18,850 nucleotides of DNA from Peptococcaceae bacterium UBA5356 (GTDB taxonomy: Bacteria; Bacillota; Peptococcia; DRI-13; DTU073): the NCBI GenBank assembly GCA_002407935.1, contig DHPU01000056.1, forward strand, positions 5,657 through 24,506. Reading direction: 5' to 3'. Position 1 is the stretch's first letter. Each line of letters begins with the position of its first letter. Below, piece by piece: positions 7,416 to 17,400 of the stretch. The notes under the pieces are model-generated. The model was not told the DNA's origin and ran no database searches. It saw nothing but the letters and a program-made list of their open reading frames with translations. Made by a program: the position numbers and the translations under genes.

Positions 7416-8336
7416 TTAAAAAGAGCCCCTGTGGCCTATTTTTACAAACAATATTGCGGCGACAATTATGAACGGAATTCCACCTACCAGACCAGTAATT
7501 GCCGGTCCAAGCAAAGTATTGTACCCACCCTTGGCCAAAAGAATGGGAAGGGCCGCACCCGCATTCACGGTAGAATGAATCATCGCCGCAGGAACGGCAC
7601 TTTTCAGTTTAATTGTTGCATAACCCTCGATAATTCCCAATACAACGCAGAATATAATCATGGCCAAAATGCCAAGCCAGGGATACCCAATGTAATTAGT
7701 TCCATAATTATGCCCCATAACGATCACGGGTAAATGCCATATTCCCCATACCACCCCGGTAATAACCAAGGCCATACGATCGGGAAAAAATTCCTGCAGT
7801 TTCGGAAGCAGATATCCTCTCCAACCAAGTTCTTCTCCCATCGTTGGGATGATATTGATTATCGGACCAATAATCATGACCTGCAAAATCGAGATAATCA
7901 GCATAGTAACCGCGCTAACCCCCTTTGGCCCATTTACAGCCAGCAGGGTATTTAACTCCGTAAATTCAGAATCAAAATTTCCGGGAAAAAAAAGAAAATA
8001 GACTGCACCACTCAAAAACAGCAATATTGAGGGGCCCAAAAAAACCAACAAGTATTCTTTAATATGCCCCTTGAAATTAGGGCGCAGATACATGTTTTTA
8101 AACCCTTCTTTAGTGATCAGCCTAGTTAAGATGCTACTTAGGGCGGGGGAAAACATCATCGCCGCAAGAATGATTACCGATGCCCCTTCCCCGTAAGTCA
8201 ACCCAGTTAAAGGGATCAAAAAAAGGATTGCCCAGCCGATAACGATAGACAGAACAACAAATATAGTAAGTCGTTTTCTTTTAACCCCGCTAAAATCCAC
8301 TGATTCCTGAAACATTACCATCTGTTCACTTCCCAT
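7416..8336 (-). CDS. CPBP-family intramembrane metalloprotease (CAAX protease-like)
   Basis: A polytopic membrane protein of about 306 residues with the CPBP/Abi motifs: EELGWRGYLLP (E168, E169, R173), WGIWHLP (H201) and HSTVNAG (H254, N258). The glutamates and histidines form the presumed active site within the membrane. About eight hydrophobic segments are visible. In bacteria these proteins are mostly uncharacterised; some protect against self-produced bacteriocins or process membrane proteins. The start is uncertain. Two ATGs, at 8336 and 8321, lie in a perfect-length 15-base tandem duplication and have near-identical upstream sequence. I chose 8336 for its slightly better TAGGAA. The ATG at 8369 and GTG at 8411 have weaker or no ribosome sites and would add residues before the first membrane helix. 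A hairpin terminator follows downstream. Confidence 0.88.
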   Translation of the reverse strand: MGSEQMVMFQESVDFSGVKRKRLTIFVVLSIVIGWAILFLIPLTGLTYGEGASVIILAAMMFSPALSSILTRLITKEGFKNMYLRPNFKGHIKEYLLVFLGPSILLFLSGAVYFLFFPGNFDSEFTELNTLLAVNGPKGVSAVTMLIISILQVMIIGPIINIIPTMGEELGWRGYLLPKLQEFFPDRMALVITGVVWGIWHLPVIVMGHNYGTNYIGYPWLGILAMIIFCVVLGIIEGYATIKLKSAVPAAMIHSTVNAGAALPILLAKGGYNTLLGPAITGLVGGIPFIIVAAILFVKIGHRGSF

Positions 8337-8347
8337 CTGTTCATTTC
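8318..8347 (-). repeat. 15-base tandem duplication at the CPBP start
   Basis: Two adjacent copies of GGAARTGAACAGATG/G (8318-8332 and 8333-8347 as plus-strand units) differ at one base. In protein this gives GNEQM then GSEQM. Each copy carries an in-frame ATG with the same purine-rich leader, so the gene has two near-equivalent candidate starts. Confidence 0.8.
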
Positions 8348-8411
8348 CTAAATATATTTTCCTGTTCATTCTTATTTGACCAAAAGAATACCCTCTATTT
8401 AAATATATCAC

Positions 8412-8714
8412 AAACGGGGTTTTTCTTCGATTCAGAAATTAAGTATCAAGTTAAAATTCAATTACCTATATATTAATTCCGAGCACTTCCTATCGTTAAG
8501 CAGTATATCAACAAATCATCTATTCTCTTTTCCGAAAGTAATTTCATCACTGTCTCTCTTTGCTTTACATCTTTAACTTTTCTTGGGATTTCATGGTCTG
8601 CCCAGTCATGCCGCTAACCTTAGCCGCTGTTTCTCGAAAGGTGAAAATAAAAATCCGACGATAACAATTGGAGATAATTGCATATTTTTTGATGAAAGGA
8701 GCTGTAAAATTGAC
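8412..8714. other. Intergenic stretch without a supported gene
   Basis: About 300 bases between the stalk-domain gene and the CPBP gene. A weak six-pair stem (8664-8681) followed on the minus strand by a T-rich run (about 8640-8655) could end the surface-protein operon. A minus-strand open frame of about 50 codons (ending near 8478) reads plausibly (KLLSEKRIDDLLIYCL) but has no good ribosome site, and frames of that length occur by chance. I see no tRNA, convincing promoter or riboswitch. Confidence 0.5.
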
Positions 8715-9476
8715 TTACCTGGTGATTTTAATTTCTTGTGTTTCTTCGTCCCAATCAACAGTAGCACCTAAAACCTCACTAATAAAGCGAAGAGGCACAA
8801 AGGTACGATCGTTTATCATGATCCGAGGTGGACAATCCATTTGTACCGTCTGACCATTAACAGAGGTATTGTGAGAATCAATCCATAAGATAATAACTTT
8901 TTCTGTGTCTGTGAGCACAATTTGTCTTGTTGCGGAAACCCACTCTACTTCTGTTCCTAAAGCCTCACCAATAAATCTTAAGGGGACCAGTGTTCTTCCA
9001 GCATTAGCATCAATAATAGGCATTGTATCCAGTTGCTTTTTTTTATTATTTACATTAACTATTTTTTGTCCAATGGTTAGTTTAATATTTATTTTATCAT
9101 CTTGAGAAGGCTCAGGCTCTTGGTTTTTGCGTTTTGGAGCCTTTATTACCAGATCTTTAGTAATAGTCTTATCCCCATACCCAGCAACTACAGTTAAGGT
9201 GCCGACCGGTACGGAAGGTACTTTAAAAATCAGTTCATAATTACCTTTATTATCTGTAGGTGCTGTCTCAAAAAAAACGATATTAGTACTTTTATCAATT
9301 ATTTTAATTACGACCCACGTGTTCGGGTCGGCTGTGCCATAGACGGTAACATTATCGCCTACTCTAGCACTGCCGGTATTTAGGTTTAAGTCAATACCTC
9401 CAGCTAAACAAAGCGCTGGAATACTGATAATTAATAATAAGGTAGTGACAAATAACAAAATTATTCTTTTAGACAT
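8715..9476 (-). CDS. Secreted protein with Ig-like domain and paired stalk (copper-amine-oxidase-N-like) domains
   Basis: A 253-residue exported protein. Residues 1-25 are a signal peptide ending near ALCLAGG. About 27-112 is an Ig-like/beta-sandwich domain (GTADPNTWVVIKIID ... VGTLTVVAGYG). A short Lys/Pro/Glu-rich linker precedes two tandem stalk domains, about 130-190 and 191-253. These carry RTLVPLRFIGEALGTEVEW and RTFVPLRFISEVLGATVDW. The family is named after the N-terminus of copper amine oxidases, but no oxidase catalytic domain or topaquinone site is present, so it is not an enzyme. Such domains are common in clostridial wall-associated proteins. The ATG at 9476 has GAGGT eight bases upstream. 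It is the last gene of the three-gene surface operon, 34 bases after the 643-residue protein. It may be a structural or wall-binding partner of the two larger proteins (inference). Confidence 0.88.
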   Translation of the reverse strand: MSKRIILLFVTTLLLIISIPALCLAGGIDLNLNTGSARVGDNVTVYGTADPNTWVVIKIIDKSTNIVFFETAPTDNKGNYELIFKVPSVPVGTLTVVAGYGDKTITKDLVIKAPKRKNQEPEPSQDDKINIKLTIGQKIVNVNNKKKQLDTMPIIDANAGRTLVPLRFIGEALGTEVEWVSATRQIVLTDTEKVIILWIDSHNTSVNGQTVQMDCPPRIMINDRTFVPLRFISEVLGATVDWDEETQEIKITR

Positions 9477-9510
9477 TTTTATTTACCTCTTTATATATCA
9501 TATTTGCCTT

Positions 9511-11442
9511 TTATAAAACATTGGGATTAACTAAAGGATCACTTTTCAAATCATCAACCATGTATACTTTAATCAAATCACCCGCTTGGACATCAAAAGT
9601 TGTTTGAGCAAAAGAAGCAATGTCAAAGTCTGCCTTTACTGCATTAATCCCTCTTTGGGCGTCCTTTCTTAATTGAACAAAAACTACTGTCTCTTGCCCT
9701 TGATGTTCGTGAACAGGAGTAATTTTGATAGAAAAAGGAATCATACCGGAAACCTTATTCTTCACAGTCATGGTGGGAAAACCATTAGATGCCCTACCAA
9801 TAGTATAAGCAGAACTGTCTAGCGCAGTAAGGAGATAACCACCATTACCATCGCTTAAATTAATTTGTAGGGAAAGCTTTTTGGTAGCATTATTCCCCTG
9901 AGCATCAGTAACCGTAAGATTAATTTCGTAAGTCCCCGTAGTTTCAGGACTACCGCTAATTTCCCCAGTTGCTGAATCTAAGCTTAAGCCGGCAGGTAAA
10001 TTTATAGAATCCCAGGTATAAGGCTTTTCGCCCCCCTGCGCAGTAAAAATGGTTTTATAAGGGAAACCTAATAAACCAAGGGGAAGCTTCTTTGTTTCAA
10101 TAGTTAAAGCTACCCGACAAAATACCTCTAGTGTATAGATTTTTGTAGAAGCATCTTGAGCAATAACTATTAATTGCAACGTATTCTCTCCTACAGTTAA
10201 ATCCAATTCCCGGTTGTCCCCGCTTGGAATAATAGTGCCATTGAGCATTACCAGGGCCTTGGGATCAGCGGTCGAAGTGTTGATTATTAGCCGTTCTACG
10301 GTGTTATTCACTGCAAACTGATAATTTGTTTTCGTTGCCTCAAACCCAAGATCTATTACTTCGGGTCCCTCCGGATTATTGGTGTCAATAGCGTTAATGC
10401 TTAAACTTGCTAAATCAGCATTACTAACAAAACCATTAATTGAAACAATATATGCTTTTTCGGTTGCTTTATCCGGAGCAGTAACTACAATGGGAATAAG
10501 ATTACTGCCTTGATCTAGAGTAATTTTTTTAATTATCCCACTTTGGGCTGTTTCTCCATCAATCGTCAGGCTTGCCCCCGGATCATCTAATATTGCCACT
10601 AAATTAATATGATCAATGTTTGGAGCTGTAACAGAATAGGTAGCGATTCGACTATTAAAAGCAGGTTCTAAATTTAATAGGTCGGAAGGCTCCAGACCGG
10701 TAGAAACGGTGAGCTCTTTTAAATCAGCGTTACTTGAAGGCCCACGAAAAATCTTTAAATTGTATGTTTTAGTTACGCTTTCGTCCCCTGACGTCACTGT
10801 TATGGGGATTATATTTTCACCTGGTCCTAAATTTACCTTAACGATTTGCGTGCCGGTGTCCTTAATTCCTTCATTAATAGTCATGCTAGCTGAACCATTT
10901 GCCGGGGTTGCAGTTATTTCTAAAGTTTTTATAATATTTTCTACCTGTACAGTATATTCGGTATTAGTTGAGCTAGGATCAAAAATAGGCGTAATTACTC
11001 CGACACTGCTTTTGATTTTCCAAAGATCTGCATTTGTTGGGTCATTAGCTGCACGATTAATGGTCAGAGTATAAGCATTACTGACGTGAGTTTCCGGATC
11101 ATATACTTCTACGCTAAGGTTATTTTCCCCCACATTAAGAGCAAATTCCCACGGTAACCCATTTCCATGAGGCTCTCCTTGCATAAGCAACTGCTGTTTG
11201 GCAGGATCTGCTAATAATGCAGTAACATCAAGAGTTGTTACACTATTAGCTACATCTAGCATATATTCGTTTACACCCGAATCAAAACTAGGAAATAGCT
11301 TCCCCTCATTTACAGAGAGGTCGGAAAGAATTCCCCCTTCAGCAAAAGTTAAATTAGGGGTAAGTATCATACTAAAAAGGAGACCAAAAATAAATAAGAA
11401 TAATAAGTATGTTTTTCTCCAAAAGGGTTTTTCCTTTTTCAC
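9511..11442 (-). CDS. Secreted cadherin-like repeat protein, partial paralog of the upstream giant protein
   Basis: A 643-residue exported protein. Residues 1-34 are a signal peptide (cleavage after LTFA). Four cadherin-like beta-sandwich domains follow at about 36-131, 138-233, 239-337 and 341-441. A putative Ig (He_PIG-type) domain spans about 446-528 (LPLGLLGFPYKTIF ... LPAGLSLDSATGEISGSP). An unnamed C-terminal domain spans about 535-643 (GYLLTALDSSAYTIG ... GDLIKVYMVDD). The whole mature protein is collinear with the last ~590 residues of the giant protein upstream, so it looks like an old partial duplicate. The start is GTG at 11442, preceded by GGGAAGGTG with seven to eight bases of spacing, 35 bases after the giant gene's stop. 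No LPXTG, SLH or other anchor is seen. A surface or matrix role is inferred from the domains. Confidence 0.88.
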   Translation of the reverse strand: MKKEKPFWRKTYLLFLFIFGLLFSMILTPNLTFAEGGILSDLSVNEGKLFPSFDSGVNEYMLDVANSVTTLDVTALLADPAKQQLLMQGEPHGNGLPWEFALNVGENNLSVEVYDPETHVSNAYTLTINRAANDPTNADLWKIKSSVGVITPIFDPSSTNTEYTVQVENIIKTLEITATPANGSASMTINEGIKDTGTQIVKVNLGPGENIIPITVTSGDESVTKTYNLKIFRGPSSNADLKELTVSTGLEPSDLLNLEPAFNSRIATYSVTAPNIDHINLVAILDDPGASLTIDGETAQSGIIKKITLDQGSNLIPIVVTAPDKATEKAYIVSINGFVSNADLASLSINAIDTNNPEGPEVIDLGFEATKTNYQFAVNNTVERLIINTSTADPKALVMLNGTIIPSGDNRELDLTVGENTLQLIVIAQDASTKIYTLEVFCRVALTIETKKLPLGLLGFPYKTIFTAQGGEKPYTWDSINLPAGLSLDSATGEISGSPETTGTYEINLTVTDAQGNNATKKLSLQINLSDGNGGYLLTALDSSAYTIGRASNGFPTMTVKNKVSGMIPFSIKITPVHEHQGQETVVFVQLRKDAQRGINAVKADFDIASFAQTTFDVQAGDLIKVYMVDDLKSDPLVNPNVL

Positions 11443-11477
11443 AAAAATTCACCTTCCCTAATATTGTTTCTTGTTTC

Positions 11478-14400
11478 TTAATCATTAGCCATCTGGATCT
11501 TAATGACATCTCCGGGACAAACATTAAAACCGGCTTGAGCGTTAGAAAGCTGGTCATAGTCTGCCATAATAGAGCTTGTTTGAATTGGTCTTCCCTTACG
11601 GAGATGAGTAAAGAGAAGATTTTCATTTCCCAGGTGTTCTTTTACAGGTGTAATATTTACGGAGAAGAAATAAAAACCGGAATAGCCTTTATTAATCGTC
11701 AGAAGCGGAAACCCTTCTTGCGAATTGCCTATGGTGTAAACCGGGTCTTTTATCGGAGTAAGGAGATAACCGCTAGTGCCACAACCAAGGTTCAGCCTTA
11801 AAGTAAGGCTTTTCGTTACCTGGTTACCTTGCTTATCAGTAACGGTAATGGCGATTTCATAAACTCCTTCACTTTTCGGTGTACCCGTAATTTCGCCTGT
11901 TGATGGGTTTAAAGTAAAGCCGGTCGGTAAGCCTGTAGCACTCCAGGTATAAGGAGTACTGCCTCCATTAGCTGTGAGTTTACAGGTATAAGGTGTGCCT
12001 AGAATCCCGATAGGCAAGCTATTGGTCGCTATCCCTAAAAATCTATTCTGAAATACTTCCAGCGTATAAATTTTGGTAGAAGCATCTTGTGCTACGACCA
12101 TAAGTTGAATGATGTTTTCGCCTTCTGCTAAAGCAATTTGACATGCTTTACCGGTAGGAAGGATGTTTTTATTGAGTAGAATTAAAGCTTTGCTGTCAGC
12201 CGGAGAAGCGGTTAACTCTAAGCTGGTAATAGTGCGATCTACACTTAACTGATAATAGGTTTTAGCCGAGTTAAAGTCAAGGTTTAATACCTGTGGATTC
12301 TCTGAATCACTAGCATTTACTGCTTTGACTGTTAGACTTCCTAAATTAGCGTTACTCACTTTACCGTTCACAGAAATGATGTAGGCTTTTTGGGTAATTT
12401 CATCCGAAGCGGTAACGACTATAGGGATAAGGTTACCACCGTGGTCTAAGTTAACTGTCAGAGGCACATTGTTTGGGGTTTCTTTTTCGTTAATAGTAAA
12501 AGTAGCAGAGGGGTCAGTAGTTGTTGCGGTAATCCCGAGCGTATTTATCTCTACCCTGGATTCTACTTTGTAGGTAGCGGTATCGTGGTCAAAGTTAGGA
12601 GTCAAAGTACCTTTATCAACGGTTAATGCTTGCAAATTGGCATTACTGGATAAACCTCTAATGACTTTCAAGGTATAGGTCTTGGTTGTACTTTCATCTC
12701 GAGCGCGTACAATGATGGGGATAAGGTTATCGCCTGCATCTAAGGGTACAGTCACACTTTGGGCTCCTGCCCCGGTTCCTTCACCCTTGATGAGGACGGT
12801 AGCATCACTATCAAACGGTACAGCGGTGATAGTAAGATTGTCTATGGTATAAGCAACACTCATAGTATAGGCAGTATTCGCCGGGTTAAAGAGCGGAATG
12901 ATTTCTCCCACATCAGTGGACAGTTGCCATAAGTTAGTATTCACACTTTCCGACATTGCTCGATTTACGGTAAGCAGATAAGTACGGGTAATCCCGGTCG
13001 TGATTACCTCAATAGTAAGAGGATTAGGCCCTATCGCCAGAGCAATGGTCTTCGGTGTGCCACTGGCCACAATTTCGCCATTGATGGAAAGTTGTTGGGA
13101 TACCTCGTTCTCTAAAGTAGCTTTAATATCAACTTCTGTAATATTGTTCGGCACATTGACCGTATAGCTTAAAGTTTCCGAAGCAAAGACTGGGAGTAGC
13201 TCTTGCTTGTTTCCAGTACCATCGCTTACAGTCAAGTCTGTGAGACAACCGGGCCTGACGACGGTAAGCGTATATGCCCCGGTTGTTACACCGTCCCAGC
13301 CAGTGATGTTGATGGGAATAATGTTTTCCCCAGCAATAATAACTACCGTAGCTTTTTGTTCACCTGCTTCGGTGCCGTTTCCATTAATTTTAACCATAGC
13401 ACCGGAGTCAGCAGGTGTAGCCGTAATTTCAATTGCCTCAACAAGGGTATCTAAAGTTACGGTGTAGGCAATAGTATCAGGAGTAAAGGCATCGTTCCAT
13501 TCCCCAATATTCGTACTAAGACCGCTTAGACTAACATCACTGGCCGTACGAGTTACGGTGAGGGTGTAAGTACGGGTAAGACCAGCTATGACGGTATTAA
13601 TGGTAATTTCATTAGTGCCCACTTTTAACGCTATTTCTTTCTCTTCCCCACTTGTTTGTAAGTCACCATTAATGTAGAGTTCTGCCCCTTCTTCCACAGA
13701 AGCCGTAATATTAAGTGAGGTTGTGCGGTCGTCTACAGTAGCAGTGTAAGTTTGAGTAGTAGCATCAAAATCGGGCGTTAATGTGCCTTTGTTGATGGTT
13801 AAGTCCGTCAAAACTGCCGGTCTCGTCACTTCAACATTATATGTTTTGGTCGTAATGCCATCTGTCCCTTGCACCATAAGGGCAACAGGATTTTTACCGG
13901 CTTTTAAAGGTACGTTTACAGTACGAGTCCCTGATTGCACCGGTGAATCATCTATAACGGGTTGGAGCATTGTGACCGATGCCTTAGAGTCGGACGGTGT
14001 GGCGGTAAGGTCAATACTGTCTAAAGGATTATCTAAAGTTATGGTGTAATCAGTAGTATCTGCATTAAAAGATGGAAGCAATGTTCCGGCGCTGGTAAGG
14101 AGATTGCTTAGATTAGCAGAAGACTTCCGATGTATGGTAATGGTGTAAATGTTAATTATGTCAGGCTTTGTATTGGGAGCAGCCTTGATAATTATAGGAT
14201 TGGGTCCCACTTCTAAGGAAATACGCACTGTATTCTCCGTAGGAGTAATGTCGTTGATTAGAACGCTAGCAGCATTTTCTCCTATTGCGGTTATATCGAG
14301 AAAAGTAACATTATTCTCTACCGCGGATAAAGTATAGTCAAATGTCGTTGAGGTAAACGCTGGTGCTAAGGCGAAAGGTTGTCCCTCATTATTTTTCACA

Positions 14401-17400
14401 GTAAGTTCCGTTAAATAGGCAGGTCGAATGACGTTAACGGTATACGTTTTTTCAAATAACTTATCGACACTGGCAACCACAACATTAATCGTATTAGTAC
14501 CGGGAGTGAGTGATACTGTCGCCGACTGGACTCCTGCCCCGCCCCCTTCCCCATTAATAGTAACGGTAGCACCAAGGTCGACAGGTGTGCACGTAATCTC
14601 AATGTTATCTAAGGGCTCATTCAAGGCTACCGTATAACTAGTCGTGGCAGGATCAAAAGAAGGCGCTAATGTTCCCCGGTTAATAGTAAGTGCTTGAAGG
14701 TCAGCAGTAGCGGTACGCTTAATGTTTAAGGTGTATGTAGTAACTGAACCAGGAACAGTTACTTTAATAGGAATAGTATTCATCCCTACATTAAGAGGTA
14801 TCTGCATAGTATTACCACTAGTACAGGGCTGATTGTTAATCATTAAACCCTGCGTACTCGGGTCTTCTAAAATTGCGGCAATATTTACAGCTGCCACAGA
14901 ATTAGCTACATCCACCGTATAGTCCAAGGTTTCCGAAGCAAAGCCAGTAACAGATGTTCCATCTATAAATAAGCCTGTAAGATAACCGGGTTTTACTATC
15001 CTAATTTTATAGGTCTTGGTAGTGATGCCGTCTGCCTCAGTAACGACAATAGGTACTTCTTTGGTCCCTGAAGAAACATCAATATCGCTGGATTGCGTAC
15101 CTATTCCCGAGCCTTGTCCGTCAATCATAACAGTGGCATCGGCACCGAGAGGCGTGGCAGTTATGTTGACGCTTTCTACCGCACGATCTTCTAAGAGTAC
15201 AGTATAGTTAAGGGTGGAAGCCTTAAAAGCAGGGCTAATTACTCCCGGGGTAACAATAAGTTCGGCTAGATTAGCCTTCTCCAAGGCATTCTGCCTTTGT
15301 ACCTCGGCCTGATAGTTTTGCTGTACTTCAGCATCAGTAAGAGCTCGGTCATAGATACGACAACTGACAATGTTGCTTTTATATGATTCGGAAATACGTA
15401 TTTTTTCGTTATTATTAAACGAGCCAAAATTTGAAGGAATACTACTACTTCCTTTTATTTCATTGTAATTCCAATAACTATAAATCATATTTCCTTTTCG
15501 TATAACTAAAATATGACTTAGTGGATATGTCTTGTTCAAGGTTGGCCTAAATCCACAATTATCTTTTACTTCATTAATTACAAAAAAACTAAGACTTAAT
15601 ATACCACCAGAATTATTTCCTAGTCCAAAACCTTTACGTGCATATATGGCATCACCGCTACTATTCTTTGTTAATAAAGCTTTACTATATTTGAATTCAT
15701 CACTACTTGTAAAAACCTCCATTGTAAAATCGCCATCTCCAATATTGATAGAAGGACATAAGACACCATCGTCCGTTCCATCAAAGTTTAGACTTTTCCC
15801 TGTCCAACCATTATCTCGAGTAAAATTAAAGTTATTTAAAGTTCCATGATTGCCTTTACCAGAAAGATCTTTCCAGACATTTGTTTTGGCGTCATTAGAA
15901 CCATGTTCTCCTTCTAGCCAAAGAACCAGGGAATTATCAACCACTGGGCTCAGCAGGACATCTTTAAACGCGCATAGATAAGGATATCCTCCATTTATCC
16001 CGCTATCAATTGTCCAAGTACCTATAAAGTCCCAGCTGCTATAAGTTGTTTGTTCCTTCATGTCAACGGTGCTTTTACCGTCACCTAAAGCCGAAGTAAT
16101 CTGCCCACTAGTATTTATATCCCAATAACAGTATGTTGACAGATAATCATAAAACGTTAAATAACCTACCAAACCACCACTGTCGCTAGACCCTTCAACA
16201 AAACCGGAAGCATAACAATTTTTCAACCCACCACTAGCCAATTGGCCGATTAAGCCGCCACTAGCACTACCCTCTCCATTAACAGAAGCGCGAGAATAAC
16301 AACAATCAAGATAATATCTTGTACCCGAAGAAGGTCCAGCGCCTTGCCCAACTAAACCACCTACTGCCGATGTTCCGGAAACTGTTCCTGTACTAAAGCA
16401 TTTTTCGAGATAAGTAGAATTGTTGTTTCCCACTAAAGCTCCAACGTTATTACCTCCACTGATATTACATTTTGCTAGACCGAGATTTTTAATTTCTCCA
16501 CCGTCTGTATAGCCAAAAAGACCAACATTATCCATATCCGATTGATTAATATACAAACCGGTAATAGTGTGCCCCGCCCCATCAAAGTAACCGGTGAATT
16601 TATTCATAGAGTTACCAATCGGCATAAATCCAGCTCCATTATTCCAATTATCCATATTGGTAGCATCAAGATCACAGGCTAATCGAAAATATTTATTATC
16701 AAGAAAATCAGTATCATAAGCAATTTCTTGTAAAGCCTGAATGTTGTAAATGAGATAGGGGTCTTCAATCGTACCGGAACCCACAAAGTCATTCTTAGTA
16801 ACTCTATTAATATTTACAGTATATGTACGACTAATCCCGGTAACAGGTTCTTTTACCTCTAGTTTAATAGTATAAAAACCCCCCCCTGAAAGATCTATTG
16901 TTTTCTCTATACCACTGTTGTGTGATACACCATCTATCAGTAATTGGTGAGTAGAATCCCTTAACGTGGGAGTAATTCCTAAAGAAGTTACATTACTATT
17001 TACACTGACTGTATAACCAAATATTTCCGGGTCAAAAGCAGTAGTAAACTCTCCCTCACTTACAGAAAGATTCTCCAAAAAACCGGCTTTCTTAATATTT
17101 AAAGTATATGTTTTGGTCTCCTCACCTTTTGCGACAGTTATATTTACATGGTTTTCACCATAAAGAAGAGGAACAGCATCCAGTGCATAAGTATCTTCAC
17201 CTATAGTAGCGGTGACAATGGCCTCGGGATCATTAGGTATAGCGGTGATATTGATACTCTCTACGTTTTTATCAACATCAACTGTATATAAAGTAGTAGC
17301 TGAGTTGAAAACAGGATTACACCGTGCTATATTTATTTTTAACTCCTTTAAATCAGTAGTAGCAGCAGCTCGTTCTATTAATAAAACATATTCACGACAT

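Noticed and set aside
8590..8645. Minus-strand sequence with CGGCTAAGG and GACTGGGCAGACC resembles the 3' half of a c-di-GMP-I riboswitch
   Set aside because: The conserved core GACGCAAAGCC and the GNRA/receptor helix are absent and the spacing is too short. It precedes the protease gene by about 250 bases. At best it is a degraded relic, and a covariance-model search would be needed.
8715..9105. Copper amine oxidase function
   Set aside because: Only the N-terminal-like stalk domain is present. There is no catalytic domain, copper ligands or cofactor tyrosine.
13203..13467. Plus-strand open frames opposite the repeat arrays (also near 10709, 13783, 14428 and 17809)
   Set aside because: They lie antisense to strongly supported domains, lack ribosome sites and match no family; they mirror the periodic coding strand.
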